Positions 44,510-56,750 are shown, numbered from the stretch's first letter. The stretch is DNA of 64,000 nt from Hemerocallis citrina (GCA_017893485.1 JACEHZ010000207.1:2318001-2382000); one strand, 5' to 3'. The notes: a model not told the origin generated them from the sequence alone. Numbers and translations are program-made.

Positions 44510-44737
44510 TGATTTTTCTTTTTTTTTTAAAGACCAAGTGTAGTGGTCGGCATTGTAACCAAGGCTTTGTGGCCTCGTTGTATGGAAGAGTTGCTTTGTA
44601 CTGTGTCCCAATTATTAATAATATTTCTTTCACGAACTAGCACGTCCTTTGTAGCTCTGCGTAGTTGTTTCGGTTCTGACTGTGTTCGTCGTGCCGAGGT
44701 CTCCGACCCGGCCCCTCTCTTGTTCGCGGTTCGGTGC

Positions 44738-44935
44738 TGTAGCGCGATCTGAACCGTTGGATGATGGCACGAATCTCGATATGGGCCCAGTTCCCAAGAA
44801 AATGCTATCTTGTCGTTTAGCGGTGCTGGCAAGATCTGGGCCGTCTGATCGAGATCTTACACGAAAGTTGAGGAGAAAGTGAGTTTTCTCCGTTTTGACG
44901 CTCGGATGGGCACTTGCTCGGTCAGCCGACCGGAG
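44738..44935. repeat. Dispersed 200-bp repeat of the Tat-like element, copy 4
   Basis: Matches 38676-38890 and 40300-40500 over most of its length (GATCTGGGCCGTCTGATCGA, GAAAGTTGAGGAGAAAGTGA). Confidence 0.8.
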
Positions 44936-45108
44936 GCCTAAGAGTTCGAGCGACATGGTGCGCTCCGAGCATACCTCTCGCTTGTCCGTGGTTCGGCGAC
45001 AAGAGCGTTCGGCTGGAGGCACCGAGCGGTGCTTCTGTCCCCTCTTATCATGAAGTTGCGAGGCGAATCGAGCCTTACCCAAGGGTGGGCTTGCCGATCC
45101 TCGTGAGA

Positions 45109-45660
45109 GTTCGACGGTTGTGGGAGCAATTCCGAATGGCGACCCACTCCTAACCCGCTGAGAAGCGAGTTTGTGGAGTAGAATCGAACCAAGTGTTGGA
45201 CTCCGGAACCATCGTTAGAGTTCAACGGTTGTGGGAGCAATTCCGAGTGGCGACCCACTCCTAACCCGCTGAGAGCGAGTTTGTGGAGTAGAATCGAACC
45301 AAGTGTTGGACTCCGGAACCATCGTTAGAGTTCAACGGTTGTGGGAGCAATTCCGAATGGCGACCCACTCCTAGCCCGCCGAGAAGCGAGCTTGCGGAGT
45401 AGAATCGAACCAAGTGTTGGACTCCGGAACCATTGTTAGAGTTCAACGATTGTGGGAGCAGTTCCGAACGGCGATCTACTTCTGGCTCGCCTAAGGGCGA
45501 GCTAGGGAAGTAAAGTCGAGCCGAGTGTTGGACTCCGAACCATCGGTGTAGTTCAACGGTTGTGGGAGCAGTTCCGAACGGCGATCTACTTCTGGCTCGC
45601 CTAAGGGCGAGCTAGGGAAGTAAAGTCGAGCCGGACATGGGACTCCGAACCATTGGTTGA
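45109..45660. repeat. 110-bp tandem array, five units
   Basis: Units starting GTTCAACGGTTGTGGGAGCA lie at 45109, 45220, 45330, 45441 and 45551. The last two share a variant (TCTACTTCTGGCTCGCCTAA). Situated between the antisense genes and the end of pol. Confidence 0.95.
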
Positions 45661-45813
45661 ATTAAAGAATAAGGACGGAGAGATACAAGCAACTTTATAA
45701 ATACGAAAAAATCATTCTTTATTGATAATTGACGGTGAGCCGTTTTTACATATGACAACTTAAGAAATGAATTACAAGTTAGAGGAGAGGAATGGTTCGA
45801 CACCTCGTGATAC

Positions 45814-48047
45814 TCAGAGAGGCGCCGGGGTGCTTTCTTGGTATTTTAGGAGGTGGTCGGCATTCCAGGTCCTCAGAATCTCTCTGCCCTCTAGATCTTC
45901 CAGACGATAAGCTCCGGGCCAAACTATCTTTGTGATCTTGTAGGGTCCTTCCCAGTCCGGAGCTAGTTTGCTCTTCTGATTGGGGAAGGAGATGGCTAGC
46001 TTTCTGAGGACCAAGTCCCCTTCCTTGAGATCGGTGGTTCGGACTTTCTTGTTGTACGCCAATTCGACCCTCCTCCGGTAGTTCTGTTGGCGTATTAATG
46101 CTCTTTCCCTCAGCTCGTCCACCAGGTCTAAGTTCGCCCAGAGGTCTCTGGCATTCTGTTCCTCATTGTAGGCTGCGAGACGAGGAGAGGGTATTCCGAC
46201 TTCGAGGGGTATTACTGCCTCGGACCCATAGGTGAGGTTGAACGGGGACTCTCCTGTGGGGGTCCGTTTGTTGGTGCGATAGTTCCACAGCACATTGGGG
46301 AGTTGGTCGACCCATAGGCCTTTGGAACATTTGTCTAATATTTTCTTGATACCAGAGAGGATTTGCCGGTTAGCGTTCTCCGCCTGTCCGTTCGACTGAG
46401 GGTGGGAGACGGAGGAGAAGCGTTGTTGGATGGCAAGGTCTTCGCACCGGAATGCGGCACCGGTGAACTGAGTCCCGTTGTCCGTTACGAGGACACGAGG
46501 GATGCCGAATCTGCAGATGATACTCTTCCAGAAGAATTGAAGCACCTTGTTCTTGGTTATAGTGGCGAGGGGCTCGGCCTCAATCCACTTCGAGAAGTAG
46601 TCGATGGCTACCACCAAGAACTTGAACTGGCCCGGAGCTGGAGGAAAGGCCCTAGTAAATCCATCCCCCACATTGCGAAGGGGATAGAACTTGATAGGGA
46701 GGCAAGGTTGGCTTGAGGGAGGCGACGAACGTTGGAATGTCTTTGACAAGAGCCACATTGCCGAACGTGTCGCTCGGCATCTTGGAGGAGAGTCGGCCAG
46801 AAGTATCCGTAATTCAGAGCTTTCCGAGCCAAAGACCTAGACCCTGAATGTGCTCCGCCGATGCCTTCGTGGAGCTCCTGTAAGGCGTAGTCAGCCTGTT
46901 TTGGGGAGAGGCACCTTAGGTATAGTCGGCCGTCAATCTGCGAGAAGGAGCGCTTGTATAAGATCCCCTTGATCAAGACATACCGCTCGGCCCTGGTTCT
47001 GACTCGGCGTGCTTCTTTGGGATCCTCGGGGAGGAGTCCATAGGAATTCCACTAAGGGTTTCATCCATTTATCTTGTAGCAGGACCGGTAAAGACTCCAC
47101 TGAGTCGGGGGTCTCGTCTTCTATGCTCGGCTTCATGAGGACCTTGATCAAGATGGTCTGCTCGAGACCTTGGAGGGAGGATGAGGCCAACATGGAGAGG
47201 GCGTCGGTTTGTGAATTCTCCTCTCGAGGGACTCGTTGGATGAGTGACTCTTCGAACCGGCCCATGAGGGTTCGGACCTTGGCGAGGTACTTCGCCATCC
47301 ATTCGTCTCGCGCCTCGTACACGCCCAAAACTTGGTTCACAACCAGCTGAGAGTCACTATGGATTCGGAGGCGCTGCGCCCCGGCACTTTGGGCAAGTCC
47401 GAGGCCCGCAATTAGTGCTTCATACTCCGCCTCATTGTTTGAGGCCTTGAATTTCATGCGGAGGGCATACTGGAGGACGAAGTCATCAGGGCCGTTCAGG
47501 ATGATACCGGCACTGCTTCCCTCGTTGCAGGAAGAACCGTCCACGAAAACTGTCCAAATGGGGGGTCCGTTCGGGACATGGCTGACCTCGGGAATGGTGG
47601 ACTCGACGATGAAGTCAGCAAGGGCCTGAGCTTTGATCGCAGTCCGAGGCTGGTAAGAGATATCGTGCTGGCTCAGCTCCATGGACCACTTCATAAGCCG
47701 ACCTGAGGTTTCCGGCTTGTGGAGGATTTGCTTCAGCGGTTGGTCGGTGAGGACCACAACCGAGTGGGACTGAAAGTATGGGTGGAGCTTCCTTGCCGCC
47801 ATGATCAGGGCGTAGGCCATCTTTTCTATCTTCGGATAACGGAGCTCGGCGTCCCTAAGCACCTTGCTTACATAGTAGATGGTCCTCTGAGCCCGGTCTT
47901 CTTCCCTCACCAAAACAACACTTAGGTTCTGCTCGGAAGCAGCTAAGTAGATGAAGAGGGTTTCCTCCGGAACGGGCTTGCTGAGCAGGGGAGGGTTCAC
48001 CAAGTAGGCTTTCAGCTGTTCGAACGACTCCTGTTGCAACTCGCCTC
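45814..48047 (-). pseudogene. Tat-like pol 3' part: RNase H, second RNase H, integrase
   Basis: The first frame (48039-46933) begins in the RT thumb and retroviral-type RNase H (LFIYLAASEQNLSVVLVRE, YPKIEKMAYALIMA, VVLTDQPLK). A second, plant/archaeal-like RNase H follows (WTVFVDGSSCNEGSSAGII, NNEAEYEALIAGL, IHSDSQLVVNQV, DALSMLAS). After a frameshift, 46976-46608 has the H2C2 finger (HEGIGGAHSG to CGSCQRH). After another, 46758-45814 has the integrase core with D, D and E (AIDYFSKW, VTDNGTQF, NGQAENAN) and a GPY-like end (DWEGPYKITKIV). No chromodomain. A TGA at 48045-48047 and a frameshift separate it from RT. The dual RNase H supports the Tat lineage. Confidence 0.85.
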
Positions 48048-51000
48048 ACTCGAAACCCTTGGCCCCCTGAGAGCCTTGAAGAAGGGGAGACACTTTTCCC
48101 CAGACTTTAAAAGGAATCGGCCAATAGCCGCGAGGCGCCCCGTAAGTTTCTGCACTTCCTTGACGTTCCGGGGCGAGGCCATGTCCAGTATGGCCTTGAT
48201 TTTCTCAGGATTTGCTTCGATCCCTCGCTGGCTCACCATGAAGCCGAGGTACTTTTCTGAGGAGACTCCGAACGCACATTTGTTCGGATTTAGTCTCATG
48301 TTGTGCCTTCTCAATACGCCGAATGCCTCCTGGAGGTCGGCCACATGGTCGGTTCCTCGGATGCTCTTCACGAGCATGTCGTCGACGTTTACTTCCATGT
48401 TACGGCCTATTTGGCTTTGGAAGACTTTGTTGACGAGGCGCTGGTAGGTGACTCCAGCGTTCTTCAACCCGAACGGCATGACTCTATAGCAGTAAAGGCC
48501 CTGATCGGTAATGAAGGAAGTCTTCAGAATGTCCGGGGGGAACATTCGGATCTGATTATAGCCGGAGAAGGCATCCATGAAGCTGAGGAGCTCATGGCCC
48601 GAGGCGGCGTCTATGAGGGTGTCGATATTTGGGAGAGGGAATGGATCCTTCGGACACGCCTTATTCAGGTTGGTGAAGTCGATGCATATCCTCCAAGAAC
48701 CATTGGACTTCTTAACCATGACCACATTGGAGAGCCACTCGGGATAGTTCACCTCCTGTATGAACCGAGCTCTTAAGAGCTTGTCCACCTCCTCCTTGAT
48801 GGCCTGTTGTCGCACGGGGGCGAACTTACGCCTCTTCTGCTGAACCGGTCTGCCCCCCGGTTCGACGCTGAGGCGGTGCACTAGAAGGTCCTCGGAAATC
48901 CCAGGCATATCCGCGGCGGACCAAGCAAATAGGTCGTGGTTCTCCCAGAAGCATTGCACCAAGTCGGAGCATAGGGCAGTCGGCAAGGACTTGCTGATAA
49001 GGAACTTTCGACTCGGGTCCTCGTCCGAGAAGAGTACTTCTTCCAATTCGTCCGCCGGCTCGGACGTGGGTCGGACATTCGGCTCGGGGATTTCTAGAGT
49101 CTCGAGGGAGAGCACCGGACCCCCCGTGGAATTCATATAGCACTTCCGAGCCGTCTCTTGGCTGCCCCTGACTTCTCCCACTCCCGACCGGGTGGGGAAC
49201 TTCATTTTAAGGTGGTACGCTGAAGGAACAGCTTCCAGGGCAGCTAGGCCGGGTCGGCCTAAGATAACATTATATGCGGCCGGGATGACGACCACCATAA
49301 AGTCCATCGGCTTGGTCCGGGTAGTAGGGGTCTTCCCAGCAGTTACGTCCAGGGTAATAACCCCTTCGACAGTTACTGGTACCCCCGTGAACCCGTGGAG
49401 CGTGTAGCCGGCCAGTTTGAGGCGATCCCGGGACAGCTGCAGCCCTCGGAAGGCCGACAGGAAGAGAATGTTCACCGAGCTCCCGTTGTCCACCAGGACC
49501 CTCTGCACTTTGAAGTTCGCCATGCGAAGGTCGATGACAAGTGCGTCGCAGTGGGGAGTTCGGACCCCCTCGAGGTCTTCATCAGAGAAAGTCACTGGGA
49601 CGCTGAGGCCTTTGGGGGGAGGGGCGCTGTGAACTGAGTTGACCTCTTGGACGAAGGCCTTCCAAGAGGAGTTGGAAGAGCCCCCCATTGGGCCCCCGTG
49701 AATAAGGTGCAGAACCCGTTCTTCCTCGAACTCGGGGCTTTGATCGCGTCGCTCGGAGCCCTTGTTAGCCCCCCGAGGAGGAGGAGTGGTGCGATCCGCC
49801 CGATCGTTTGCCTTCACAAATTTGGCCAACTGCCCCCTCTGGATGAGGGCTTCTATCTCATTTTTCAACGCCCGGCAGTCGTTGGTGTCGTGGCCCTGGT
49901 CCCGGTGGTAACGACACCATTTCTCTTTGTTCCTCCTCTTGGCCGGGGTGTTCATCCTCGACGCGGGCGGTATCACCCCTTCCTTCTCCACTTCCATCAG
50001 GATGGTGGAGACATTGGTGGTGAGAGGAGTGAACTTCTCGAACCTAGGGGGAGGACGGCGCTGACCGCTGTTGTCCTTCTGTAGCTTTTTATACCCCTCC
50101 TCCTCTGTCATCTTCCTCTTCGATCCGGAGGCGGATCCTCCGAAATTCGGGAGGCACTCGGCCTCCTCCACCCGAATGTACTTCTCGCACCTCAGGAGGA
50201 GATCGGCGAAGTTGTGCGGGGGCTTCTTGGCGAGGGACGACCGGAGGTTGGAGTTGAGGACGTTCGACTGGAACGCGACGGTCGCCACTGACTGGTCGAG
50301 GAAGGCGATCGACCTGACCTCCGCGGTAAATCTCCTTACGTAGTCCCTCAGCTTTTCTCCCCTCTCCTGTCGGAGGTGGAGTAGGGAGAGGCTAGTCTTC
50401 TCCGTTCGCCTGCTACTCACAAAGTGAGTTATGAAGAGCGTTTCGAACTGCTCGAACGAGAAGATGGAAGAGGGAGCGAGCCTGGAGTACCATTCCCGTG
50501 CCGACCCCTTGAGAGTGGCGGGGAAGGTCTTGCAGAGCATGGCATCGGAAGCTTGATGGATCAGCATTAAGGTCTTGAAGCTTTCGACGTGATCAACAGG
50601 GTCTGACTTCCCTGAGTATGTTTCAAACTGCGGAGGTTTGAAACCCCTCGGGATGGGAGCCTCCATGATTGTCCGAGAGAAGGGGGGTCTGCTGGGGCGG
50701 ACGGTCCCTGCTCTCGACTCCTCCTCTTTGTTCATGCGACCGATGAGCCTCTCCATCTCGTGGAGACGATGGTAGAGGGCATCGTCCCTCTGTTGGTAAT
50801 CAAACGATCCCCTGGACTCTTCTTCATAGGAAGGGGAGCGGGGACTGCGGCGTCGATAGTCCTGGGATCGGCGAGGACTATAATGGTGTTGCTGGCGACT
50901 GGGAGCCAGAAGAGGACTTCTGGATCGGTGGCGAGGACTTGGAACCCGTGGGGGTGTTGGAACCCTCTGGGCATTATGGTTGTTGGGGCGAAGGTTAAGG

Positions 51001-51551
51001 GCCTGCAACACAGTCTCCTGGAATTGTAGGAACTCGGCACAAGTGATAGGTGCTTCATTGTTCCTCGGATGATGTCAATCCGCGGGGGAATGTGGTCTCC
51101 TCCTACGACGCTCGGGAGATTCCCCCCGGCCCCTTCGGTCCGGAGACCTCCTATCGTCTCGGCGATGAGGAGATCGCTCACCTTGATGCTGGCGGGAGGC
51201 TCCCTCTCGGGCCTGCCTCTCATCTAGATGGTTGCGAAGGTCCTCATCCTTTTGGCGATTCAGTACGGTATTGCGGAGATCGGAGGCTCGGGGGTTATGG
51301 GAAGCCATAGAGTCCGAGGAGGCATTGTGAATTGAGACATGGTCTGGGTGGAGAGGTTGCTTCTGCCTCCACTGGTTATGACTAGCAGGACCATTTGGGG
51401 GTTGTTGGTTCGGAAGAGGAGGCTGGCCCTGTTGGACCGGGGGAGGAAGGTGTTCGGGCTGCGGCGCAGGATGGACGGGGACTTCCTCTGGCTGATCGGC
51501 GGGATTGGTTCCGCGGTTGGACCCCCTAGACCTGACCTTCTTGGGAGGCAT
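48012..51551 (-). pseudogene. Tat-like gag, protease and RT
   Basis: One frame from ATG 51551 (MPPKKVRSRGSNRG) with a single TGA at 51075-51077. The N-terminal 160 aa are Pro/Gln/Arg-rich. Gag core follows (KPPQFETYSGKSDPVDHVES, KGSAREWYSRLAP, RQERGEKLRDYVRRF). The knuckle CRYHRDQGHDTNDC near 49876-49926 is of the C-H-H-C kind seen in Tat elements. Protease has LVDNGSSVNILF near 49462-49498. RT has CIDFTNLNKACPKD and MPFGLKNAGVTYQRLV. The catalytic box reads VNVDDM near 48390: the Tyr of the usual YVDD is Asn (TAC to AAC). The frame ends at 48012 just after a frameshift near 48070. Confidence 0.88.
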
Positions 51552-51603
51552 GGTTGGAGAAGGGCTAGTCGTCGAGGAAGAGGCGGAGGCTATTCGTGTG
51601 GTT

Positions 51604-51621
51604 TTCCCACAGACGGCGCCA
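51604..51621 (-). promoter_or_regulatory. Primer binding site, Tat-like element
   Basis: The minus strand reads TGGCGCCGTCTGTGGGAA, 3 nt from the 5' LTR. This TGGCGCC type is usual in Tat elements and differs from the tRNA-iMet site of the other elements here. Confidence 0.75.
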
Positions 51622-51624
51622 ATC

Positions 51625-52212
51625 TATTACCGTTGATTCTGGTGTGGGGGTAAACAGATGAGATTTGTGAGTTCGCGGAAAACCTGAATAGTGGATCCAA
51701 GCCTTCTGGTTCCTGCTGCTACCTGCAAGGAAGTGCGATACACCGGGGTTGATTCCGGCGACGCACCCTTCGACGCTCTTGTCAGTAACCAGTAATGATT
51801 AAGAAAGAGCTTAAGGTGGAGAAAGAGTGATTACCTGGTCACAGTGGTAGGGGGAGGTATTTATAATCGCCATGGGAGTGATTAGGGACCTGATTTCCTG
51901 TGTAACTGTCAGGAGTAAAATCCTCACAATCTGTTTAGGAAACTGACCCCTGATCCCCGGTGAGAGCAAATCAGGCCCGTTGATTCGGTCAAATCAGTGA
52001 CCCTGATTTCCTCTTGCTGGTCTGGGTCTGTCTCGGGTCGGGACCCGTACCCAGTTGGAGTGAATCCGTTCGCGGGTTATTGGATTTGTGAGAAGGAGAT
52101 CCAGTACCCGCTTTGGACCTGTTTGTATGTGAAATTACCGTTTTACCTCTGAGCTTCAAGATTCGTGCCCAATCTGGACGGTTCCGATTTAACCCCATTT
52201 TTAGCCATATCA
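51625..52212 (-). repeat. 5' LTR of the Tat-like element
   Basis: 588 bp; its plus-strand start is TATTACCG, where the partner has TGTTACCG. TATA box at 51858-51865 (minus, TATAAATA). Confidence 0.9.
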
Positions 52213-52347
52213 AGAATGAATTTTAAAAAATAGTAAACAAAATGTTAAATTCATTAAAACCCTATTTCCGCTTCTTTAAACAATTCTTTTTCTCGTTTTT
52301 CACATAGACTTGTGATTTTTCTCAAAACTTGAATTTACAAAAAAGTG

Positions 52348-52958
52348 TGTTGGATCCTGTAGGCAAGGCAAGAAACACTAGAGGGGGGGGGAGGGGGGAG
52401 GGGGGAATAGTATTGTTTAAAAAAATAAAACTGAAATTGAACTTTTTCTTCTGTTCAGTCGACATGAAAAGAGAAAGAAGTCGACTGAGGCGTCAGAACA
52501 GAAAAGTATTTTAGACAAGTCTGATCAGTCGACTTATAGCAGAAACCAGTTGACTTGCCAGACATGTTGTCGAAGAGTATATTGTACCAGTCTGATCAGT
52601 CGACTTAAGTAAGAGAGGAATTCGATTGTCCAGACAAGTTTCACAGAGAAATTAAAAAGCAAATAAAGAAAATGCAAGTTTAGAGAAATACAACCACGGA
52701 GTACACACGATGTATCCTGGTTCGGTCCTCCCGACCTACATCCAGTCCCCAGGCAACCCACTTGAGATTTTTTACTATTCTTGAAAAAATACAAGAATAC
52801 CCTACGGCGTTTAGACAACAACCTTGTCCAACCCGTAGTCCTCTCTCACCACTAGAGAGAGCAAACCCACTCTTCAACCAAGAGTGAAAAACCGACTCTT
52901 CAACCATGCGCCCTACTCTCCAACCGAGAGGACCACTCTCACAACCTGAGAGTGAAAA
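52348..52958 (-). repeat. Truncated 3' LTR of the deleted copia element
   Basis: Matches 56830-57440 of the 5' LTR, then stops at GAGAGTGAAAA. Contains G-tracts at 52382-52405 and AGTCGAC motifs. Confidence 0.85.
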
Positions 52959-53395
52959 TATGGTTTATTAAAAATATGGTTTGGGAATTGTTCATGTTCG
53001 AAACTAGGTGGTTGCTTAACATAAACATCTTCCTTTATAAACCCATTAAGGAAAGCACTTTTCACGTCCATTTGGAAAAGTGTAAAATTCATCAAACAAG
53101 CAAAAGATAATAAAATACGAATTAATTCTAGTCTAGCAACAGGAGCATATGTTTCATCAAAATCTATACCTTCTTCTTGATTATACCCTTGAGCAACTAG
53201 TCTAGCTTTGTTCCTAACGACTTGTCCTGATTTATCTAACTTATTCTTGAATACCCATTTGGTACCAATTATAGTATGACCAGAAGGTCGTGGAACTAAA
53301 TCCCATACATCATTCCTTATAAATTGGTTTAACTCATCTTGCATGGCATTCATCCAAAACTCATTCTCACGCTTCTTGTATATTCTTCGGTTCAA
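52913..53395 (-). pseudogene. Copia reverse transcriptase, N-terminal half
   Basis: Starts with the conserved copia RT entry ([22 protein letters not shown], here split by wording; [20 protein letters not shown]) and reaches [20 protein letters not shown] and [14 protein letters not shown]. There the frame runs into LTR sequence. The catalytic YVDD box and everything after it are absent, so the enzyme is dead. Copia RT copies element RNA in the cytoplasmic particle. The frame differs from the upstream integrase frames. Confidence 0.85.
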
Positions 53396-53606
53396 AATCC
53401 GACAAGAACGCCTTGTGAGAGATCATGTTAACATGAGATCTCGTTTGAATACCATGTGAAATGTCACCAATTATTAAGTCATGAGGATAATCACTAACTT
53501 CAACAAAAGATTTTGGTAAAGTTGGAGACATCACAACAGGATCAGTCGACTTGACTAGTCCATCAGTCGACTGATTCACATCAGTCGACCTTTCCGCAAG
53601 AGTAGT

Positions 53607-54525
53607 TTACTCTAAAGATGTAATAACCTTATTTAAAGGTGATGAATCAGTTTCATCTTCTTTAATTAAAGTTGATGAAGGCAGAGATTCATCAAATGCA
53701 ACATGCATGGATTCTTCAATAGTCAATGTTGACTTGTTGAAGATCCTATATGCCTTCCTCCTATTTGAGTATCCTATAAAGATACCCTCATTAGATTTAG
53801 GATCAAACTTATTTAAATTATCCTTAGTGTTCAGAATAAAATACTTACATCCAAATATTTTGAAGTAAGATACTTTAGGAATTCTATCAAAAAATAACTC
53901 ATAACATGTTTTCTTAAGCTTAGGCCTAATCAATATTCTGTTTAAAACATAACGAGCTGTAGCAACGGCTTCAGCCCAAAAATACTTAGGTAAATTGCTT
54001 TCAACAAGCATAGTACGTGCACATTCTTGTAAAGTTCTATTCTTTCTTTCAACTACTCCATTTTGTGGTGAAGTTCTAGGAAATGCAAAATAATGAGTTA
54101 TACCATTCTTGTTGCAATATTCTGTAAATATTTTATTCTCAAATTCTCCACCATGATCACTTCTAATAGTGACTATGGTTAGAGACTTTTGATTCTGAAT
54201 TCATTTAAAAAAAATTAGCAAATTCAACAAAAGCATTAATCTTATGTTTTAAAAAGAAAGTCCAAGTGAATCGTGAAAAATCATCTACTAAAACAAATAC
54301 ATACCTACTTTTATTTAAAGAAGAAACTCTAGTAGGGCCAAATAAATCCATGTGGATTAATTCGAGAGGCCTACTAGTAAAAATTACTTCTTTTGTTTTA
54401 AAAGTAGATTTAATTTGTTTACCTAGTTGACATGCATCACATAACTTATCCTTTTTATAGGATAGTCTTGGCAGCCCTTTAACTAGGTTGTACTTAGACA
54501 ATTTAGCAAGAGTTTTCATATTCAC
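53607..54525 (-). pseudogene. Copia integrase, broken
   Basis: 54525-54205 covers the zinc region (KLCDACQLGKQIKSTF) and the first catalytic Asp (LIHMDLFGPTR, VLVDDFSRFTW). A different frame around 54190-54020 carries RSDHGGEFEN with the second Asp and PQNGVVERKN with the Glu. 54011-53607 gives the C-terminal part (PKYFWAEAVATARYVLNR, FGCKYFILNTKDNLNKFDPK, FIGYSNRRKAYRIFN). All three catalytic residues are visible, but at least two frameshifts break the reading frame. Confidence 0.8.
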
Positions 54526-54595
54526 ATGGCCAAATCGCTTATGTCATAGCCAAAAATCATTATTAGAAGCTACTAAGCAGAAATCATTCAAAAAA

Positions 54596-54955
54596 TCATG
54601 TCTTTAAACACAATTCATAAATGCTATTCTTCCTACATCCTTGAAAAATTATATTTTGCATGGTAGAGTCATATATTAAACATGCATCTTTTTCAAACAC
54701 AATTTTATAACCCTTATCACATAGTTGGCTAATACTTAACAAGTTATGCTTAAGTCCACTAACTAGAAAAACATCTTCTATTGAAGGGTTAGTGTGCTTA
54801 CCGACCATGCCTATTCCAACCACCTTTCCTTTGTTGTTGTCACCGAATGTAACTGTTCTTCCATCAATTTCTTGTATGGAAGATAAGAGGTTGGCATGAC
54901 CAGTCATGTGCTTTGAGCATCCGCTGTCAAGTATCCACTGATCTCTTTTAGGTAC
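54596..54955 (-). pseudogene. Copia protease end and GAG-pre-integrase region
   Basis: The protease active site LDSGCSKHMTGH lies around 54895-54930, followed by GRTVTFGDNNKGKVVGIG and HNLLSISQLCDKGYKIVFE, typical of copia polyproteins. The frame stops at 54596. Confidence 0.8.
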
Positions 54956-55227
54956 CTATAAAATTTTTAATGTGAATATGGTACCCTTTTTATTGGATTC
55001 AAAAGAGATTAGTTTATGGTTATCCAAATCCAAAGCGAGTTTGATTTTCCACCAAATGCAGAAATATAATTAACAGAATTACACACATAAAGAATGTATG
55101 AATTAATGTAAGTAATTCTATCTTTCGGACTCAGATTAAGTGGAACCCATATATTTTGCTTTGTCCAGTCAACTGTTACTGAAATCCAGTCGACTGGGAG
55201 GTAGAGTAGGTCGACTTATTTGAGGTT

Positions 55228-56750
55228 TTAGTTTCTTTGAATAAAACTCAGAACCCCTGGACAGGGACTGATACTTGGGTTCAGTCGACTGGTCTGAACT
55301 ATAGATTTATCTTTATCATTAAAACTTACAGTTTTAGGCTTTTCAAAAAACTCATACAGTTTATTCTTAACACTAGAAATAGATACAGATTTATTTACGC
55401 TAGTATTCTTAGAGACATGAGGTTTTTCATGAGACTTTTGAAAACCAAGTCCAAACCTTTTATTGGATTGTACTTGATTTTGGAGAACATCTTTTAAATT
55501 CTCCTTTCCTTTATTAAATTTAGATACATTCTTGGATATCCCTTCATAATTTTTCTTTAGAGACACAAGATCTATATCTAAATTAGAAAGACGAGAATTT
55601 AAAATTTTCATTTCTTTATCAAGGTCAAGATTCTCTTGGGAAAGTGTTTGATTTACTTTCTCCAAGTTCTTAACTCTAATTTTTCTTTCTTAAGCTCTAA
55701 AAAAATCTCGTTGAAAGCATCAAGTAAATTATTAAAATCATAATCATCACTTACTTGATTTTGAGACGCCATAAAGCAAACGTTAGCAACCTCGTTTGTC
55801 TATTCATTTTCTTCTTCCGATGAAGAGTCGCTATCATCCCAAGTTTTTTGGTATGCCTTTTTGTTCTTCATGAACTTGTTCTTTGTGTACTTGTCCTTCT
55901 TGAAGTTGGAAGCCTTTCCTTTAGATTTAGCATTCTCAAGTGGGCAATCCTTCTTCATATGACCAGTTTTGTTACACCAGAAATAAGTTGGTAGTTCATT
56001 AGTATCCTTAGAATTTGAATTGAACTTACCTTTCCTTAAGAACTTTTTGAACTTTCTCGTGAACATGGCTATCTCTTCCTCATCTTCTTCTTCATCCTCG
56101 GAGTCCGACATGGCTTTGAATACTAGTGTATTTTTCTTTGATTGTTGAGGCTCTAGATCCTTCTTGTGTTCTTTAAGTTGTACCTCATACGCCATAAGAT
56201 TTCCTACAAGATTCTCAAGAGAAAGTTGTGTTAAATCGTTGGCCTCTTCTATGGCGATGGTCTTTTTCTCCCATTCGGGGGTTAGTTCATGAAGAACCTT
56301 CCTCACCAATTCGGCTTGAGTATATATTTTTCTAAGCACCACAAGTGAATTTGTAATGTCCGTGAACCTTGTAATCATCTCAGACACATTCTCATTCTCC
56401 TTCATGCGGAACATCTCGAACCTGTGAACAAGAACATATATTTTAGATTCTTTTACTTTATTTGTTCTTTCATGAGTTACCTTGAGTGTGTGCCAAATTT
56501 GATGTGCGGTTGTTGCATTGGACACACAGTTGAACTCCTCCTTTGTAAGGGCATAAAAAAGCGCGTTCATCACCTTTGCATTGTTCATTGTTTGGCTCTT
56601 CATATCATCGTTCCATTGTGCATATGGAATGTTAGGAGCAGTGTACTCGGTCTTCGTCATGTTCCATATCTCATAGTTGATGGACTGAAGGTAGATCTTC
56701 ATTCTACACTTCTAATAATTGTAATTGGTTCCATCAAAGAAGGGTGGCCT
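55228..56750 (-). pseudogene. Copia gag with coiled-coil tail
   Basis: The N-terminal copia Gag motif (FFDGTNYNY, then TAG where Trp is expected, then KCRMKIYLQSINYEIW) lies at about 56690-56750. 56702-55800 continues with UBN2-type Gag (QIWHTLKVTHERTNKVKESK, FRMKENENVSEMITRFTDI). Its CCHC knuckle has Tyr in place of the first Cys (YFWCNKTGHMKKDC), and an acidic run ends the frame (DSDSSSEEENE). 55665-55228 is a lysine-rich coiled coil (MEKVNQTLSQENLDLDKEMK) with NKLYEFFEKPKTVSFNDKDK. Several frame breaks; not functional. Confidence 0.8.

Larger units (their letters stand above)
36979..52212 (-). mobile_element. Ty3/gypsy Tat-like element, 15.2 kb, with antisense genes
   Basis: LTRs of 588 bp (36979-37566, 51625-52212) with the exact target duplication AGAAT at 36974-36978 and 52213-52217. 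Gag, protease, RT, RNase H, a second RNase H and integrase (no chromodomain) lie on the minus strand. About 7 kb between pol and the 3' LTR carries tandem arrays and an antisense gene set on the plus strand. A dual RNase H and antisense ORFs are hallmarks of the Tat lineage (for example Grande). Counting by eye, the LTRs differ at about 17 of 588 positions, almost all transitions. Confidence 0.9.
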
